Below, one piece after another: positions 50,581 to 61,253 of a DNA stretch of 64,000 bases (position 1 is the first letter of the stretch; each line of letters begins with the position of its first letter). The translations under genes were made by a program, and so were the position numbers. The notes under the pieces are model-generated. The model ran no database searches. It saw nothing but the letters and a program-made list of their open reading frames with translations, and was not told the origin of the DNA. This stretch comes from Onthophagus taurus (Eukaryota > Arthropoda > Insecta > Coleoptera > Scarabaeidae): contig NC_091973.1 of the NCBI RefSeq assembly GCF_036711975.1, positions 4,960,001 through 5,024,000 of the forward strand. The letters are read 5' to 3'.

Positions 50581-51410
50581 TTGGATCTAAAAGCAGCGTT
50601 TGACACGGTTAACCATAGTATGATATGGAAGTGTCTAGAACAACTAATGGTATGGCAAAAATTAACAAAAATAATTGAAAACCTGTACAAGAAAGTCAAG
50701 GGCATAGCACAAATGAAGGGAGACACATCAAAAACTTTTGAAATGAGCAAGAGAATAAAACAAGGCGGTAGCCTATTTATAATATTAACGGACGGAGTGA
50801 TAAAAAATAAAGAAACAAGAGCAAATAAATATCAAACAGTAGCTAATTTACTATATGCTGCCGACATAGTGTTGATAGCAGAGAACCACAGAAAGGCAAA
50901 GAAGTTGGTTGAAGTATGGACAGAAGAAATTGAAAAGATGCGCCTAGAATTGAATGTAAATAAATACAAAATCGTGATAATAACTAAAAAGGAAATAAGG
51001 AATAACCCGAAAGAATTGTTTATTAAGGAACAAAAGATAGAGGAAGATGAGTACTTCGGCAGTATAATATCACAAGATGGAATGATAGATTTAGACATAA
51101 ATGCAAGAAAAACAGAACAATTTTTAGGAAGAAGTACAATTCAGTGGCAGTCTCAATATCAACATATTTCAGTGAATCATGGACACTCCAAGATAAACAA
51201 GAAGGAAAGATCACAGCAATGGGAATGAAATTTTTACAGATAATAGTGGGGAAGACGAAGTGGGGTAGGATAAGGAATGAGGAAATAAGACTGGGAGTGG
51301 ATCAGGAGGAGATAATCAGCAAAATAGAGAGAAAGCAACTAAACTGGTACGCCCACATAATTAGAATGGAACATAACACAATAGCAAAAAAGATATTTGA
51401 AGAATAAGGA
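50581..51410 (+). pseudogene. RTE-like LINE fragment (reverse transcriptase)
   Basis: Frames contain LDLKAAFDTVNHSMIW, a damaged active site YAADIVLIAEN (usually YADD), LELNVNKYKIVI, then in another frame the C-terminal MGMKFLQIIVGKTKWGRIRN and RKQLNWYAHIIRME typical of this group. The GVPQGxxL box is degenerate (IKQGGSLF). Several frame shifts are present. Confidence 0.85.
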
Positions 51411-53031
51411 TAAGAAAAAGCTGAAGTTGGGAAGAAGAGAGGGAAGACTCTAGCAGATATAAAGGAATTAGCCAGGAACCGGAGGGAGTGGAAAAAGTGG
51501 ATGGAGGAATAAGAAAAAGATTTATCCGACGCCATCAGGCATAAGGATCAGGAGAAGAAGAGATATGATAGAGAATCAAGAATATATTGATAAAAGTTCA
51601 AACGTAGGTTCAATAGAATACAAATGGCTATAGATGAAGAATCATTTTTTAATGATAACTTCGATGAAGCTGAAGGATGGGCCAGAATAGCTGACTGTCC
51701 TAAAAGTGATTTATCAGACAAAAATGAATGCTCATGTTCTTCTGATCAATTATCTATTTGTTTTTGACCACTTTTGTGTAAAGAATTTGAAAGAGTATAC
51801 AAAAAACCAAGAGTCTTTGTAATTCTTTAAAACTTTTTGGTCTTGGGAAATCATTGATCGATTTTATTCCACTTAGTGAAGGACAAATTCCTTCTGATGA
51901 AATATTGTGACTCAAGAAGTTAATTTGATGTTTATGCCGAAATTGTTTAACATTTCGAAAAGTTACAACAACTTTGTGTGCAACAATGTGTATCTTTATA
52001 TAAAAAAAAATAAAAAGAAATAATCTAGGCGGACATCTTCGAAGTCAGCCATTATAAGTATTGTTCGTGATACTTGGAAAACTTTGAAGATGTCAGCTGC
52101 CATAAGTATTGTAAGTGATACTTGAGATTATTTCTATTGATGTAAGAAATAATCTCGGTTGACGTCTTCGAAGTCAGCCGTCATAACAATTGGTCGTGAT
52201 ACTTGGGGCGGCCGACTTCGATGACGTCAGGCGCCTCAAATATCACGTCTGTTTATATAAAAAGTAATTTCGACGAAATAATCTAAAAAATGTTCCCATC
52301 TTACCTATTTACGTAGTTGGATCGATATCATCTACAGCTTTCCAATGATATATCGGGCGTGCTTACTCAGCTTTTTCCCAACTTCTTAATAACCTCAATT
52401 TTTTCGAAATATATTATTTCTAAACCTAATTATTGTACTTTACGATCTTTTATTGTACATTAATCACCTAAAATACTACAAATGTATATTAATAAGATAT
52501 TTATTTATTAAAATTAATTAATTCTTACCTTGATATGACAGAAGGGATTTTTTGGTTTGACACAAAGTATCATAACCTAATAATTTGAATTTTAACGAAT
52601 TTATAAACTAAAAATGTATTGCCAACTAAAAAAAAATTATTTTTTTGAATTAAATATAACTTATTTAATGTTTTTTGGTTTGTTATTTTATTATTTTATT
52701 AATAATTATGCTTAGTTAATAAAATGTAAAGTGTGTAAATCACGTAAATAGTTTTTTTTGGGTAAATTATACTGTTTACCCTGACATCTAGTGGTCATAT
52801 TCGCGAATTATTACCTTCCAGTACCGACCTTGAACAACGAAACTTGTCATTCGTAAACGATACGATGAATATTATCCTAATTCGTAATATAACCGGCATT
52901 TTATTGGTAAAACAACTTATTTTTGTATTTATCTTTCAGTTTGTGTAATTATAAGTCTCTGGTTGACATATATCCTTGATTACCCGGTGTTTGTTTACTT
53001 AAACGTCATCATTTCACCAACGAGAAGTTTG
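51411..53031. other. Intergenic region with a short acidic frame and a GAAGTC repeat
   Basis: At 51624-51767 a 47-codon acidic frame (MAIDEESFFNDNFDEAEGWA) ends in a cysteine/serine run; it may be a remnant. At about 52018-52250 three imperfect units contain catcttcgaagtcagcc and cgtgatacttgg; the last holds gatgacgtcag, a CRE-like palindrome. From 52260 the sequence is AT-rich and unrecognised. Confidence 0.4.
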
Positions 53032-53133
53032 ATGGATGTTTTTAAGAGTATCTTAGAAACGTTGATGGTTGAACTTTACGATTTATTATTGATTGCGTTC
53101 GAGCAATTCGCTGAATATTTAATAAATTATTAG
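53032..53133 (+). CDS. Possible upstream small ORF, 33 aa
   Basis: ATG to TAG gives MDVFKSILETLMVELYDLLL and an acidic/aromatic tail. It precedes the spliced small ORF at 53244 by 110 bp. It is a hydrophobic/acidic helix candidate. At this length an open frame may be chance, so it is listed only for its position. Confidence 0.2.
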   Translation: MDVFKSILETLMVELYDLLLIAFEQFAEYLINY

Positions 53134-53243
53134 AAAAGGTTTAAATTTAAGTCTAAAAGAAATCGTTTTAATTCCAATATGGCGTCTTTTTAGTACCAAC
53201 AGAAATTCCATAAAATTACGTTATTAAGATTAAGTTAGAAATC

Positions 53244-53465
53244 ATGTTTGAAGAATTGGAATATTGGCTTATGTATGCCTTTAGTAAGTTAATACTTTAA
53301 TTTTTATGACTAAAATCTTGAAATATTTCTTAAATTTTAGAATTTATCCTCATCAATATTTTGATAGTAATTTTTTTGCTGATTGCTATGTTTATAAGTC
53401 TTAGCAATTTTTTCCTACAATTATTCCGAAGAATTGGTCTATGGTTAAGAAGATTTGAACGTTAA
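53244..53465 (+). CDS. Spliced small ORF, 54-aa single-pass membrane peptide
   Basis: Exons 53244-53283 and 53341-53465 join across a 57-bp intron (donor A then GTAAGTTA; acceptor TTAAATTTTAG) into 55 codons. The N-terminus is acidic (MFEELEYWLMYAF), then comes a 20-residue hydrophobic helix (FILINILIVIFLLIAMFISL), then an amphipathic basic tail with FRRIGLWLRRFER. This layout resembles membrane micropeptides such as the SERCA regulators, but the sequence does not match sarcolamban as I remember it. A taataaaa site about 25 bp after the stop could serve for polyadenylation. No family recognised. Confidence 0.45.
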
Positions 53466-56225
53466 AATGTATATAGAATTAAAATGATTTCTAATAAAAA
53501 CTAATTGTTTGTGTAATACTTCTTGAAACAGTAAATATTACCTTGGGAATGATAAAAATGAAGCTAATTGCTGTATTGCATGTTTTATAAAGACCGGGGG
53601 TGACATATTCAGCTGTGATACTAAGAGTTGATAAATATAAGTCAATAATTTAATTAAAAAGTATCCATTAATTAACGAAATCCAATAGAAGATGTCTAAA
53701 ACTAGGGCTAGTGTTAAAACAAAAAGAGGAAAATGATAAAGTGGGTAAGAGAGGTCCTTTATAAGTTTGTCAGATTTAATATTAGCCACATGGGACGGTA
53801 AGAAGTTTGGAGTAACGAAAGTTCTCTCGCTACTCTCAAGATGTTTTCCTTTTGGTGCTCAAAATAGTTCCAAAACATCGGTCATAATTACTTCCTCTTC
53901 TTATTTTTAACGGTGAGAGGTTAAGTTGTTTAAAAAGCTTTAAAAATTAACGATTGTTTTTTGAAAGTGCTCAAACGAGGAATTTAAAAGTGAATTTCCC
54001 TGCTGAGGTTTCCCAAACCCATTCGTCTAAGCGCCGTGAAATATTGTTATGTTAAAAATACATTTTTCACCCGCCCTTGATGTACCTTGCGGCACAAAAA
54101 AATACAATTTTCGCGCATGATTTATCTCCCACCGTGGGAGAGGACATTTTCCGGGAGATTAAGGGTATTATTATCCTTTATTGAAGGATAAAACATTTTT
54201 TACTCTTGTCTTTTTAAACATTTAGAAAATTTAAACATAAAAAAATAAATCAAATGAATATATTTCGTGATTGCCAATGTTTGTTTGAAAGGGATGATGA
54301 CCCGTGAGAAGGGAATTTGGGTTTTTCCTTCGGCGAAAGCAATCTCGTAGGTAAAACAATGGCCTTGTTTCGTATTTGTATTCGAGGTACAGCGGCCGGT
54401 ATGTGATATTGATTTGGAAGATGTGTATATACTTCCAATTTAAATCGCACATTGTTTACTCGGCCCCCGTAGCAAAAATAAATTCCCCAAGCTTTAGGAA
54501 CGAGGTGCGTCCCCATCAAAAGTTGTACTACAGATAGCGACGTTGTACTGTTCCAGTTGTATTGTTTAATATAAATTGCCGACGGTCGAATACGAGTTCA
54601 GTTTGTTAGTTTTTAATTATAAACTGTTTATCGTTCGATATTTCGATATCTGGTCATAGCCGGCCCGAATAAAACTTTTTAGTTTGTGTACTCGATGTAT
54701 ATTATTGACGAATGTATTGTGAGAACACGCAACGCCAATTTAAATGATTAATGATAATTTTAATTTGATGAAAAAAGCGTTACTTTTTAATATTTGTCAA
54801 TTTAAAAAGTTTTACTAATTCAATTTAATTCAAATATTTAGTTCCAATTAATACCCTTTTGTTTCCAGTACATAAAACTAGCTTCCCGGAAATAATTGTC
54901 TTGACATTTTATTACAGAAAAATCCCCCTGGATATAATTGGAGGGACTACTCTCATTCGGGGATAAACCTAGTTTTATGCTAGGCCATAAGGGCTTAGAC
55001 GAATCCGACGAATCCGCCGAATCCGCGGACTTTCGTTCGTCGCGCGAATTGATTAATTTTTTACGAAGAGCTTATTGAATATAACGAACGATTCGTAAAG
55101 AGGGCGCTGCATTGCGGATTTGGGGAGAATTTTTGCGTCGCTAATTCATTACGCCAACGAAAACAGTTTGTCTCGCCTGTCACGACGACCGCTTGGTTAG
55201 CTTACGGGAGCTTTAAGAATTAAATTAAAATGACCTAGTGGGGTTAAAAGAAGACCGAAAATTACTCGTGTGCGCAAACAACTCCTTAGAGATTTTGGAA
55301 AGCCGAAAACTCTGCGGGTTTATATGCGAAAGATAACTGGGGTGGAAAATTGGGGGAAACGAAATATTCTTGTCAGTGGAAATGACGAATTACAAATCAA
55401 TTTTCAAGTTGTAGTGTTTTTAATCTTAAGTACTTCGAAGGGGTTAAATTGATTAAAAGTAAACAAGTTGGGGGTGAGATCGATATGGAAAAGAGGTTTT
55501 GACTTTCATTTTCGGTTTCCCTTTCGCACCCTGAAAATTGAAAACTACGGGTCGTGACGTTTTAGCGTCCGCCGTTCGTATCGATTCTTCGGACGCAGTT
55601 CGCGGAGTAAGATTTCCTGCAGCCGCAGTAATTAATAGATCGATCGCCATGTACCCGGAAGCTGTTTGATAATTGACATCGTAAGTGAGGCGATGAGCAC
55701 TGAATTTACGAGCGAGCCTGCTTCCAAGATAATCCTAGATAACGTCGCCGATGTATAAATACTACAACCAACGGTTTGTACTATTACAATTAAATTAATT
55801 ACAACTAAACTCAGTAAACTCGTAGCAATATATCTTCGGTTACCTGCGTTACACAGTCACCGCTTTCCCACAATTTTAATTGGCGTTACTCATACAAACA
55901 TGACCTAGTAATTGAAACTGTGTGGATCGTGGTATTAAGCGCATGTGCGAACATGCGCACCATCGATAATTCTCGACAGTTAATCTTAATGAACAAGCGT
56001 GCCGTAAAATTCGACGAAGCTGTCTCAATTTTCGTTAAAACAACCATGAAATTACTACTTAACCACGGCAATTATTCCTTCTACACATAAATATATATAA
56101 AAATTAATTAATTTTTATTTTAACATTTTCTTATCATTCTCGTTATATAACTTATTAAAAAGACTAGAAACACCCACTTAAAGAATGGAGAGAGGTGAAA
56201 AAAACTGAGGGATAGGGACACTATA
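53466..56225. other. Intergenic region
   Basis: No gene recognised. GC-richer blocks occur at 54990-55260 (gacgaatccg repeats) and 55480-55760. Open frames at 53538-53789, 54231-54519, 55270-55452 and 55453-55650 have no motif. A possible orphan core promoter at 54570 is listed separately. Confidence 0.4.
54570..54602 (+). promoter_or_regulatory. Candidate core promoter (TATA + initiator)
   Basis: TATAAATT at 54570-54577 and the insect initiator TCAGT at 54598-54602 are 30 bp apart (first T to initiator A), the canonical spacing. No coding exon is recognised downstream within 1.6 kb, so the transcript is unknown. Confidence 0.35.
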
Positions 56226-57822
56226 CAGGGTGATTCATTAGCCCTATGACAAACTTTGGCAGATGAAAGGTGATGCGATTCTAAGGAAAAAATGTTATAT
56301 GAATATGGGTCCGATTCATTTTGGTTAAAGAGTTACAAGCCTCTGAAAATTGTACACAGTTTAATAGGCAATGACAATGTAACATAAAAAATAAGTTTAA
56401 AAATTACAAAAATTGTTCGAAATGTCCGCCTTCAGCTTGAATGCACGCTTCACATCGACGAAGTAAAGATTTGCAACAATCGCAACAATAATTATGAAAC
56501 ACAAATACAGAGTTGGCTGTGATAACAAAACTGAGTTCTTTATGTCAAACATTTCAATTTACTCTATTCTGTGTGTTTCAAAGTTGAACAACTGAAGAAT
56601 ATGCAGATATTATTTGTGTATACGGGCTTTGTAACGGAAACGCTCAGCAAGCAGCAAGAGAATACCTTCGTAGGTTTCCAAATAGACATCAACCTGCCCA
56701 TACAGTGTTTAGTGCATCATTTCGCAGACTGAGAGAAACAGGTAACCCCGCTCCACTACATTCCGTTCGTCCCCATGATGTGAATGTACAAAATGAAGAA
56801 CGTGTTATTGATTTAGTACTTGACGACCCTTCAATTAGTACTCGGCGTATAGCGAAGATGTTACAAATATCCCAAAGTTTTGTATGGCGTGTATTGAATC
56901 GAGAAATGTTACATCCGTTTCATCGCCAAAATGTTCAAGCATTACATCCTGGAGATACTGAGCAACACTTAGCATTTTGCCACTGGATTATTCAGCAACA
57001 TGCTCAAAATAATAACTTCATTTCCCAAGTTCTGTGGTCTGATGAAGCGTGTTTCACTAGGGACGGCATAAATAATTATCATAACGAACATGTGTGGTCC
57101 TTGCAAAATCCACATGCAATTAGACCAGGAAGATTTCAGCAACGGTTTAGTGTAAACGTTTGGGGTGGCATTTTTAACAATTCTTTGCTACCTGTATGGG
57201 TGATAAATGAACGTTTAAATGCAAATATGTACAGAAATTTCTTTCGACATAACCTTTTCGATTTTATCGACGACGTACCACTTAACATCGTTCAAAATAT
57301 GTGGTATCAGCACGATGATGCACCACCACATCGAGGAAGAGAAGTCATCGCTTGGTTACATGAACATTTTCCAAACAAATGGATTGGCAATGGAGGTCCA
57401 GTAGTCTGGCCACCACGATCCCCAGATCTAAATCCGCTGGATTATTATTTCTGGGGACACATGAAGCAGCTTGTGTACCATGTAGAAATTACTACCCGTC
57501 AGCAACTACTGGACAGAATTCAAGATGCAGCTAATAGCATACGGAATGATCCAAATATCATACGTCGTGTGATAGAATCTTTACTTCGTCGATGTGAGGC
57601 GTGCATTCAAGCTGAAGGCGGACATTTCGAACAATTTTTGTAATTTTTAAACTTATTTTTTATGTTACATTTTCATTTGCCTATTAAACTATGTATAATT
57701 TTCAAAGGCTTGTAACTCTTTAACCAAAATGAATCGGACCCATATTCATATAACATTTTTTCCTTAGAATCGCATCACCTTTCATCTGCCAAAGTTTGTT
57801 ATAGAGCTAATGAATCACCCTG
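56226..57822 (+). mobile_element. DD41D-type mariner-like element with ~244-bp inverted ends
   Basis: The 1597-bp element starts CAGGGTGATTCATTAG and ends with the inverse, flanked by TA on both sides (56224-56225, 57823-57824). The arms (about 56226-56469 and 57579-57822) are nearly identical inverted copies, much longer than usual for mariner. The right arm includes the last 21 codons of the transposase, so the left arm holds an inverted copy of those codons. Confidence 0.9.
56588..57643 (+). CDS. Mariner-type transposase (DD41D), start codon apparently lost
   Basis: Cut-and-paste transposase of the IS630-Tc1-mariner group. The frame is open from the TGA at 56585 to the stop, about 351 codons: EEYADIICVYGLCNGNAQQA at the N-terminus, helix-turn-helix ISTRRIAKMLQISQSFVWRV, first Asp in WSDEACF, second in YQHDDAPPHRG, third in LNPLDYYFWG, with 41 residues between the last two, hence DD41D. 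No ATG occurs in the N-terminal part of the frame; its only possible early start is a GTG at 56705. The protein is therefore probably not made in full, although the catalytic core is intact. The rosa/visitor group is the likely relative. Confidence 0.8.
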   Translation, partial: TTEEYADIICVYGLCNGNAQQAAREYLRRFPNRHQPAHTVFSASFRRLRETGNPAPLHSVRPHDVNVQNEERVIDLVLDDPSISTRRIAKMLQISQSFVWRVLNREMLHPFHRQNVQALHPGDTEQHLAFCHWIIQQHAQNNNFISQVLWSDEACFTRDGINNYHNEHVWSLQNPHAIRPGRFQQRFSVNVWGGIFNNSLLPVWVINERLNANMYRNFFRHNLFDFIDDVPLNIVQNMWYQHDDAPPHRGREVIAWLHEHFPNKWIGNGGPVVWPPRSPDLNPLDYYFWGHMKQLVYHVEITTRQQLLDRIQDAANSIRNDPNIIRRVIESLLRRCEACIQAEGGHFEQFL

Positions 57823-57824
57823 TA

Positions 57825-58244
57825 TATCGTTTAAAGATAAATTAATAAAAATTAAATCTTAAGGTGCTCCACCAAAAGGTACTACACCTATACATTTACC
57901 AAGAACAAACTTCATTCAATAAAAATTTAATCTAAATGATTAATTGATAAATACAATTTACCAACGACTTTCTCTATCTCCCCTTTCCCTCCCATAAGTG
58001 TTGATTTTAAAGTAATTAAAATACTCAAAATAAAATTATTAAACTAAGCAACGCTTTAAATACTCTAAAAATCAATTAGCAAACTAATAAATTAATATTT
58101 TTGTGTTTTTATTTTTATTGTTTTTTTTTTATTATTTTTTATAATTATTTATTTAACTATTACACATTAATTTCATTTATTTTTTATCAATAAAACACAC
58201 AGCACATTCATTTAAAATTTTCCACCACAGTATATATTTATATA
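57825..58244. other. AT-rich spacer between two mariner-type elements
   Basis: No feature beyond homopolymer T tracts. It ends at the TA flanking the next element. Confidence 0.4.
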
Positions 58245-58717
58245 CAGGGTGATTTATAACATACGGAGGAGACTAAATGAAGAGATTTTCTTAATAATGT
58301 TTTGTTAAAATCTTAATAGTTACAAAGATATCGCATGTTAATTTTTTAAATAAGTTAGCGTCAACTTTTGAGAACCGCTGATATTCACTAAAGAACAATT
58401 AAAATACTTGTCAACGCCATCCTCATTTTTGAAGGAGCTGTCAAAGTAGACAATTTAATTGTTTAGTTTTAATACGTAATTTATGAAAAGAAATAATAGA
58501 TGTTAATTTATGTTTTAAATGCAAAATTACAAAATCTCTAAAACAAGAAAATAACAATAATAATAATCTCTTTATAACATATGTTCAAAGTGCTGTCCTT
58601 GCATTTCGACGCACAACTGCGCACGACGAATCCAATTTAACGATAATCGTGGAAATCGTGGACGTATGTCCTCTGTAGCGGCAGTGATGCGATGTCGTAG
58701 TTCGTCGATTGTATTAA

Positions 58718-58748
58718 CCTCGGTGGCATAGAGTATATGCCACCGAGG
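58718..58748. repeat. Perfect 13-bp hairpin
   Basis: CCTCGGTGGCATA, loop GAGTA, TATGCCACCGAGG. It sits exactly at the break in the damaged transposase, and a 14-bp inverted pair (tcgattgtattaac at 58706 and gttaatacaatcga at 60137) flanks the inserted DNA. Confidence 0.8.
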
Positions 58749-58825
58749 TACCTTGAAATTAAGCAGGGGTCGTTTGCGTGCGAGGCTATACAACGAAAAC
58801 GATATGAACCAAATATTGGTCAATA

Positions 58826-59911
58826 CAGGTGTTTTTTAAAAATGACATGCTTATATCTCGAAAACCAAAACTTTACACATGAGCAGATTTTTTTTCAGGG
58901 TTGCCTAAAGGCCCTTCTGACGTCATTTTAATTTTTTCAAATCACACATACACCTTTTTCTTTCAACGTCTTGAACAACTTGACAAACTAAGTATTTTTA
59001 ACTTAAAAATTTTTTTTTCTTAAATTCTGCGTTATGTGCACATTGCCAAGCATTTCTTTAGTTATTGATTCGCAAGCTGCTCTGATACGGTTTTTCATAT
59101 CCTTTGGTGTTGTTTGAACCTGGTTGTAGTTTCTCTTTGAGGTAACCCCAAAGAAAGAAATCGGGAGAAGTCGGGTGATCTAGCTGGCCAATTCACCGGT
59201 CCATTACGTCCTATCCATTTTTCAGGAAACATTTCGTCTAAAACTTCTCTTGCGGCTATTGCATAATGAGATGGACATCCATCATACTGATACCATAGCG
59301 CAAGTCTTCGCTCCAGAGTAAGGTCTTCCAACAAAATCGGTAAATCGTTCAACAAAAAATTCCGATACTTTCTGCCATTCAAATTGCAATCAATAAAAAA
59401 AGGTCCAATTATTTTATTGCCAACAATGCCGCACCAGACATTAACTGACCAAGGTTTTTGATGCCAACGAGGATTTTCATGTGACCAGTAGTGCATGTTA
59501 TGACGATTTACTTGGCCGTGATTGGTGAAAGAGGATTCGTCGGACAGTAGTACATTGAAGAAAAAAATTTCTCTTAATCTCAATTTTTCTGCAATTGTTC
59601 TTCGAACCAGTTTCTGAAGAAGGTTGCAACATGGCATCCGTAATGTCAAACCTTTTATTAAAAGACGCACGGCAAAACCCGAAAGTTTCTAGTGTTAGTT
59701 CTAATTTTAGTTTAAAAAGTAATCAGTTTGTCAAGTTGTTTAAGACTTTGAAAGAAAAAAGTATATGTGCCATTTGAAAAAATAAAAATGACGTCAGAAG
59801 GGCCTTTAGGCAACCCTTCTTACCAAAAAATGTTTACTTGAAACTTTTTTTTGCATTCGAGTTTTTGTTTTTGAGATATAAGCATATGTTATTTTAAATG
59901 AAACACCCGGT
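58826..59911 (-). mobile_element. Nested mariner-like element with broken DD41D transposase
   Basis: The 1086-bp element is flanked by TA; its inverted ends (CAGGTGTTTTTTA and the inverse of CCGGGTGTTTCATTT) continue for about 200 bp with shared blocks such as gcttatatctc and gcctaaaggcccttctgacg. The minus-strand frame 59095-59670 has LLSDESSFTNHG, SVNVWCGIVGNKIIGPFF, YQYDGCPSHYA and RSPDFSRF; a frameshift just before the third Asp (the other frame reads DFFLWGYLKE) kills it. The N-terminus is also missing. Confidence 0.8.
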
Positions 59912-60139
59912 ATATTATAGCGCCTCGGCCGTAAGTGACCTTGGCTAAAGTGAGGATGTAAGAAACAGATTTTTTTGATTAATCCGAAATCGCTTGCGGC
60001 TCAGACTACATAATTCTTCGGCTTTGGCTGAGCTTAATGTGTCTAAGCTAAATTTTCTGAGATTAATTCCATAATTTAATTATATTGCAGAGCCTTAAGC
60101 TTAATTAATGTATTTTGAATCTTCTCAGATTACAATGTT
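59912..60139. other. Unassigned insert between transposase halves
   Basis: About 230 bp that belong neither to the nested element nor to the transposase frame. It contains gcttgcggctcagactac and several gct/agc inverted words. Source unknown. Confidence 0.35.
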
Positions 60140-61253
60140 AATACAATCGAATCCTTCATGAATCCCCATAAAGAAAAGTCCAATGGGTTAAGATTGGAAC
60201 TACGTGGTGGCTATGGAATAGGTCCACCTCGACCAATCCATTTTTGCCGAAAGCATTATCGAGGAAATCTCGTACATTACGACTAAAATGTGCGGAATAT
60301 CTTCCAGGAGTACTGGCAGATTTTCTTGTAAAAACTGAATCGTTGTTGAAAAGAGCCTTGACGAATAACGTGTGGATTTTCGTCCGACCACACATGGGAA
60401 TTGTGAACATTTAGAACACCATTTCTGGTAAAACAGCATTCATCCGTTACCAGTATACTGTCCGCAAAATCTGCTTCTCTGTTGGTACGATTTAGTGGCC
60501 ACTCGCAAAATTGCAACCGCAAAGGATAGTCAGCGGGAGTCAGTCCTTGCACTTTTTGAAAATGATAGGGGTGTAAACCATTACTTTTCAACGTACGCCA
60601 AACAAAATTCTGGGATACCTCGAGTTGGTGAGAAATTTGACGAGTACTCGTGCTTCGATCCGCTTCCACAATTTCTAGAATTTCTTCTTCCACATTCACT
60701 CCATGTCTGTTTAGTCTACCGCCACCAAGACCTTTCTTAGGTTGCAAATTTCCTGTCTCTCTTCCCCGCTGGATTAACCGAAGAAAAGTGTTTTCAGAAG
60801 GGATCTGTCGATTTGGATATCGTTCTAAATACAGACGTCTTGCGTGTGCTGCGTTTTCTCCAGCAGCTCCATAAATAATAAGCATATCTACGTATTCTTC
60901 GTTACTGTACATTACCATTGTATTTTTTGATTAGTAAAAATTCTAATTTTGACGTTAAATGACATTGATTATTAAAATTAAATGACATGTCCGTTGCTAG
61001 GTAACCAAGTCAACTGGATTGACAGCAATAAAAACATGGTATCAGCGGTTCTCAAAAAACAAACACCAGTTTTTGAGTGATTTAACAAATTTTTAAATAG
61101 CCGTAACTGCCATATTACAAAGATTTTATTATTTGTGCTAATCAGGCATTGCTTAAGTAACCCCGAAATATTCGCAGTTTGAATTTAAACGTAGTGTAAT
61201 ACCGTATATCGTAAGAAATGCTGGGCAATTAATTCAACTTTAATGCTCTATAT

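Larger units (their letters stand above)
58245..61110 (-). mobile_element. Damaged DD41D-type element, interrupted by another element
   Basis: The left end CAGGGTGATTTATAACATAC is preceded by TA (58243-58244). The transposase reads leftwards: N-terminal two thirds at about 60140-60918 (MYSNEEYVDML, TRQISHQLEVSQNFVWRTL, TDECCFTRNG; then KWIGRGGP and LNPLDFSLWG after frame breaks with an internal stop), and the C-terminus at 58572-58725 (EVNTIDELRHRI, QGQHFEHML). The two parts are separated by the element at 58826-59911 and by unrelated DNA. The short inverted match gagaaccgctgatat (58370) and atcagcggttctc (61040) marks the inner parts of the ends; the right terminus is not clear, so the right boundary is approximate. 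Confidence 0.65.
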
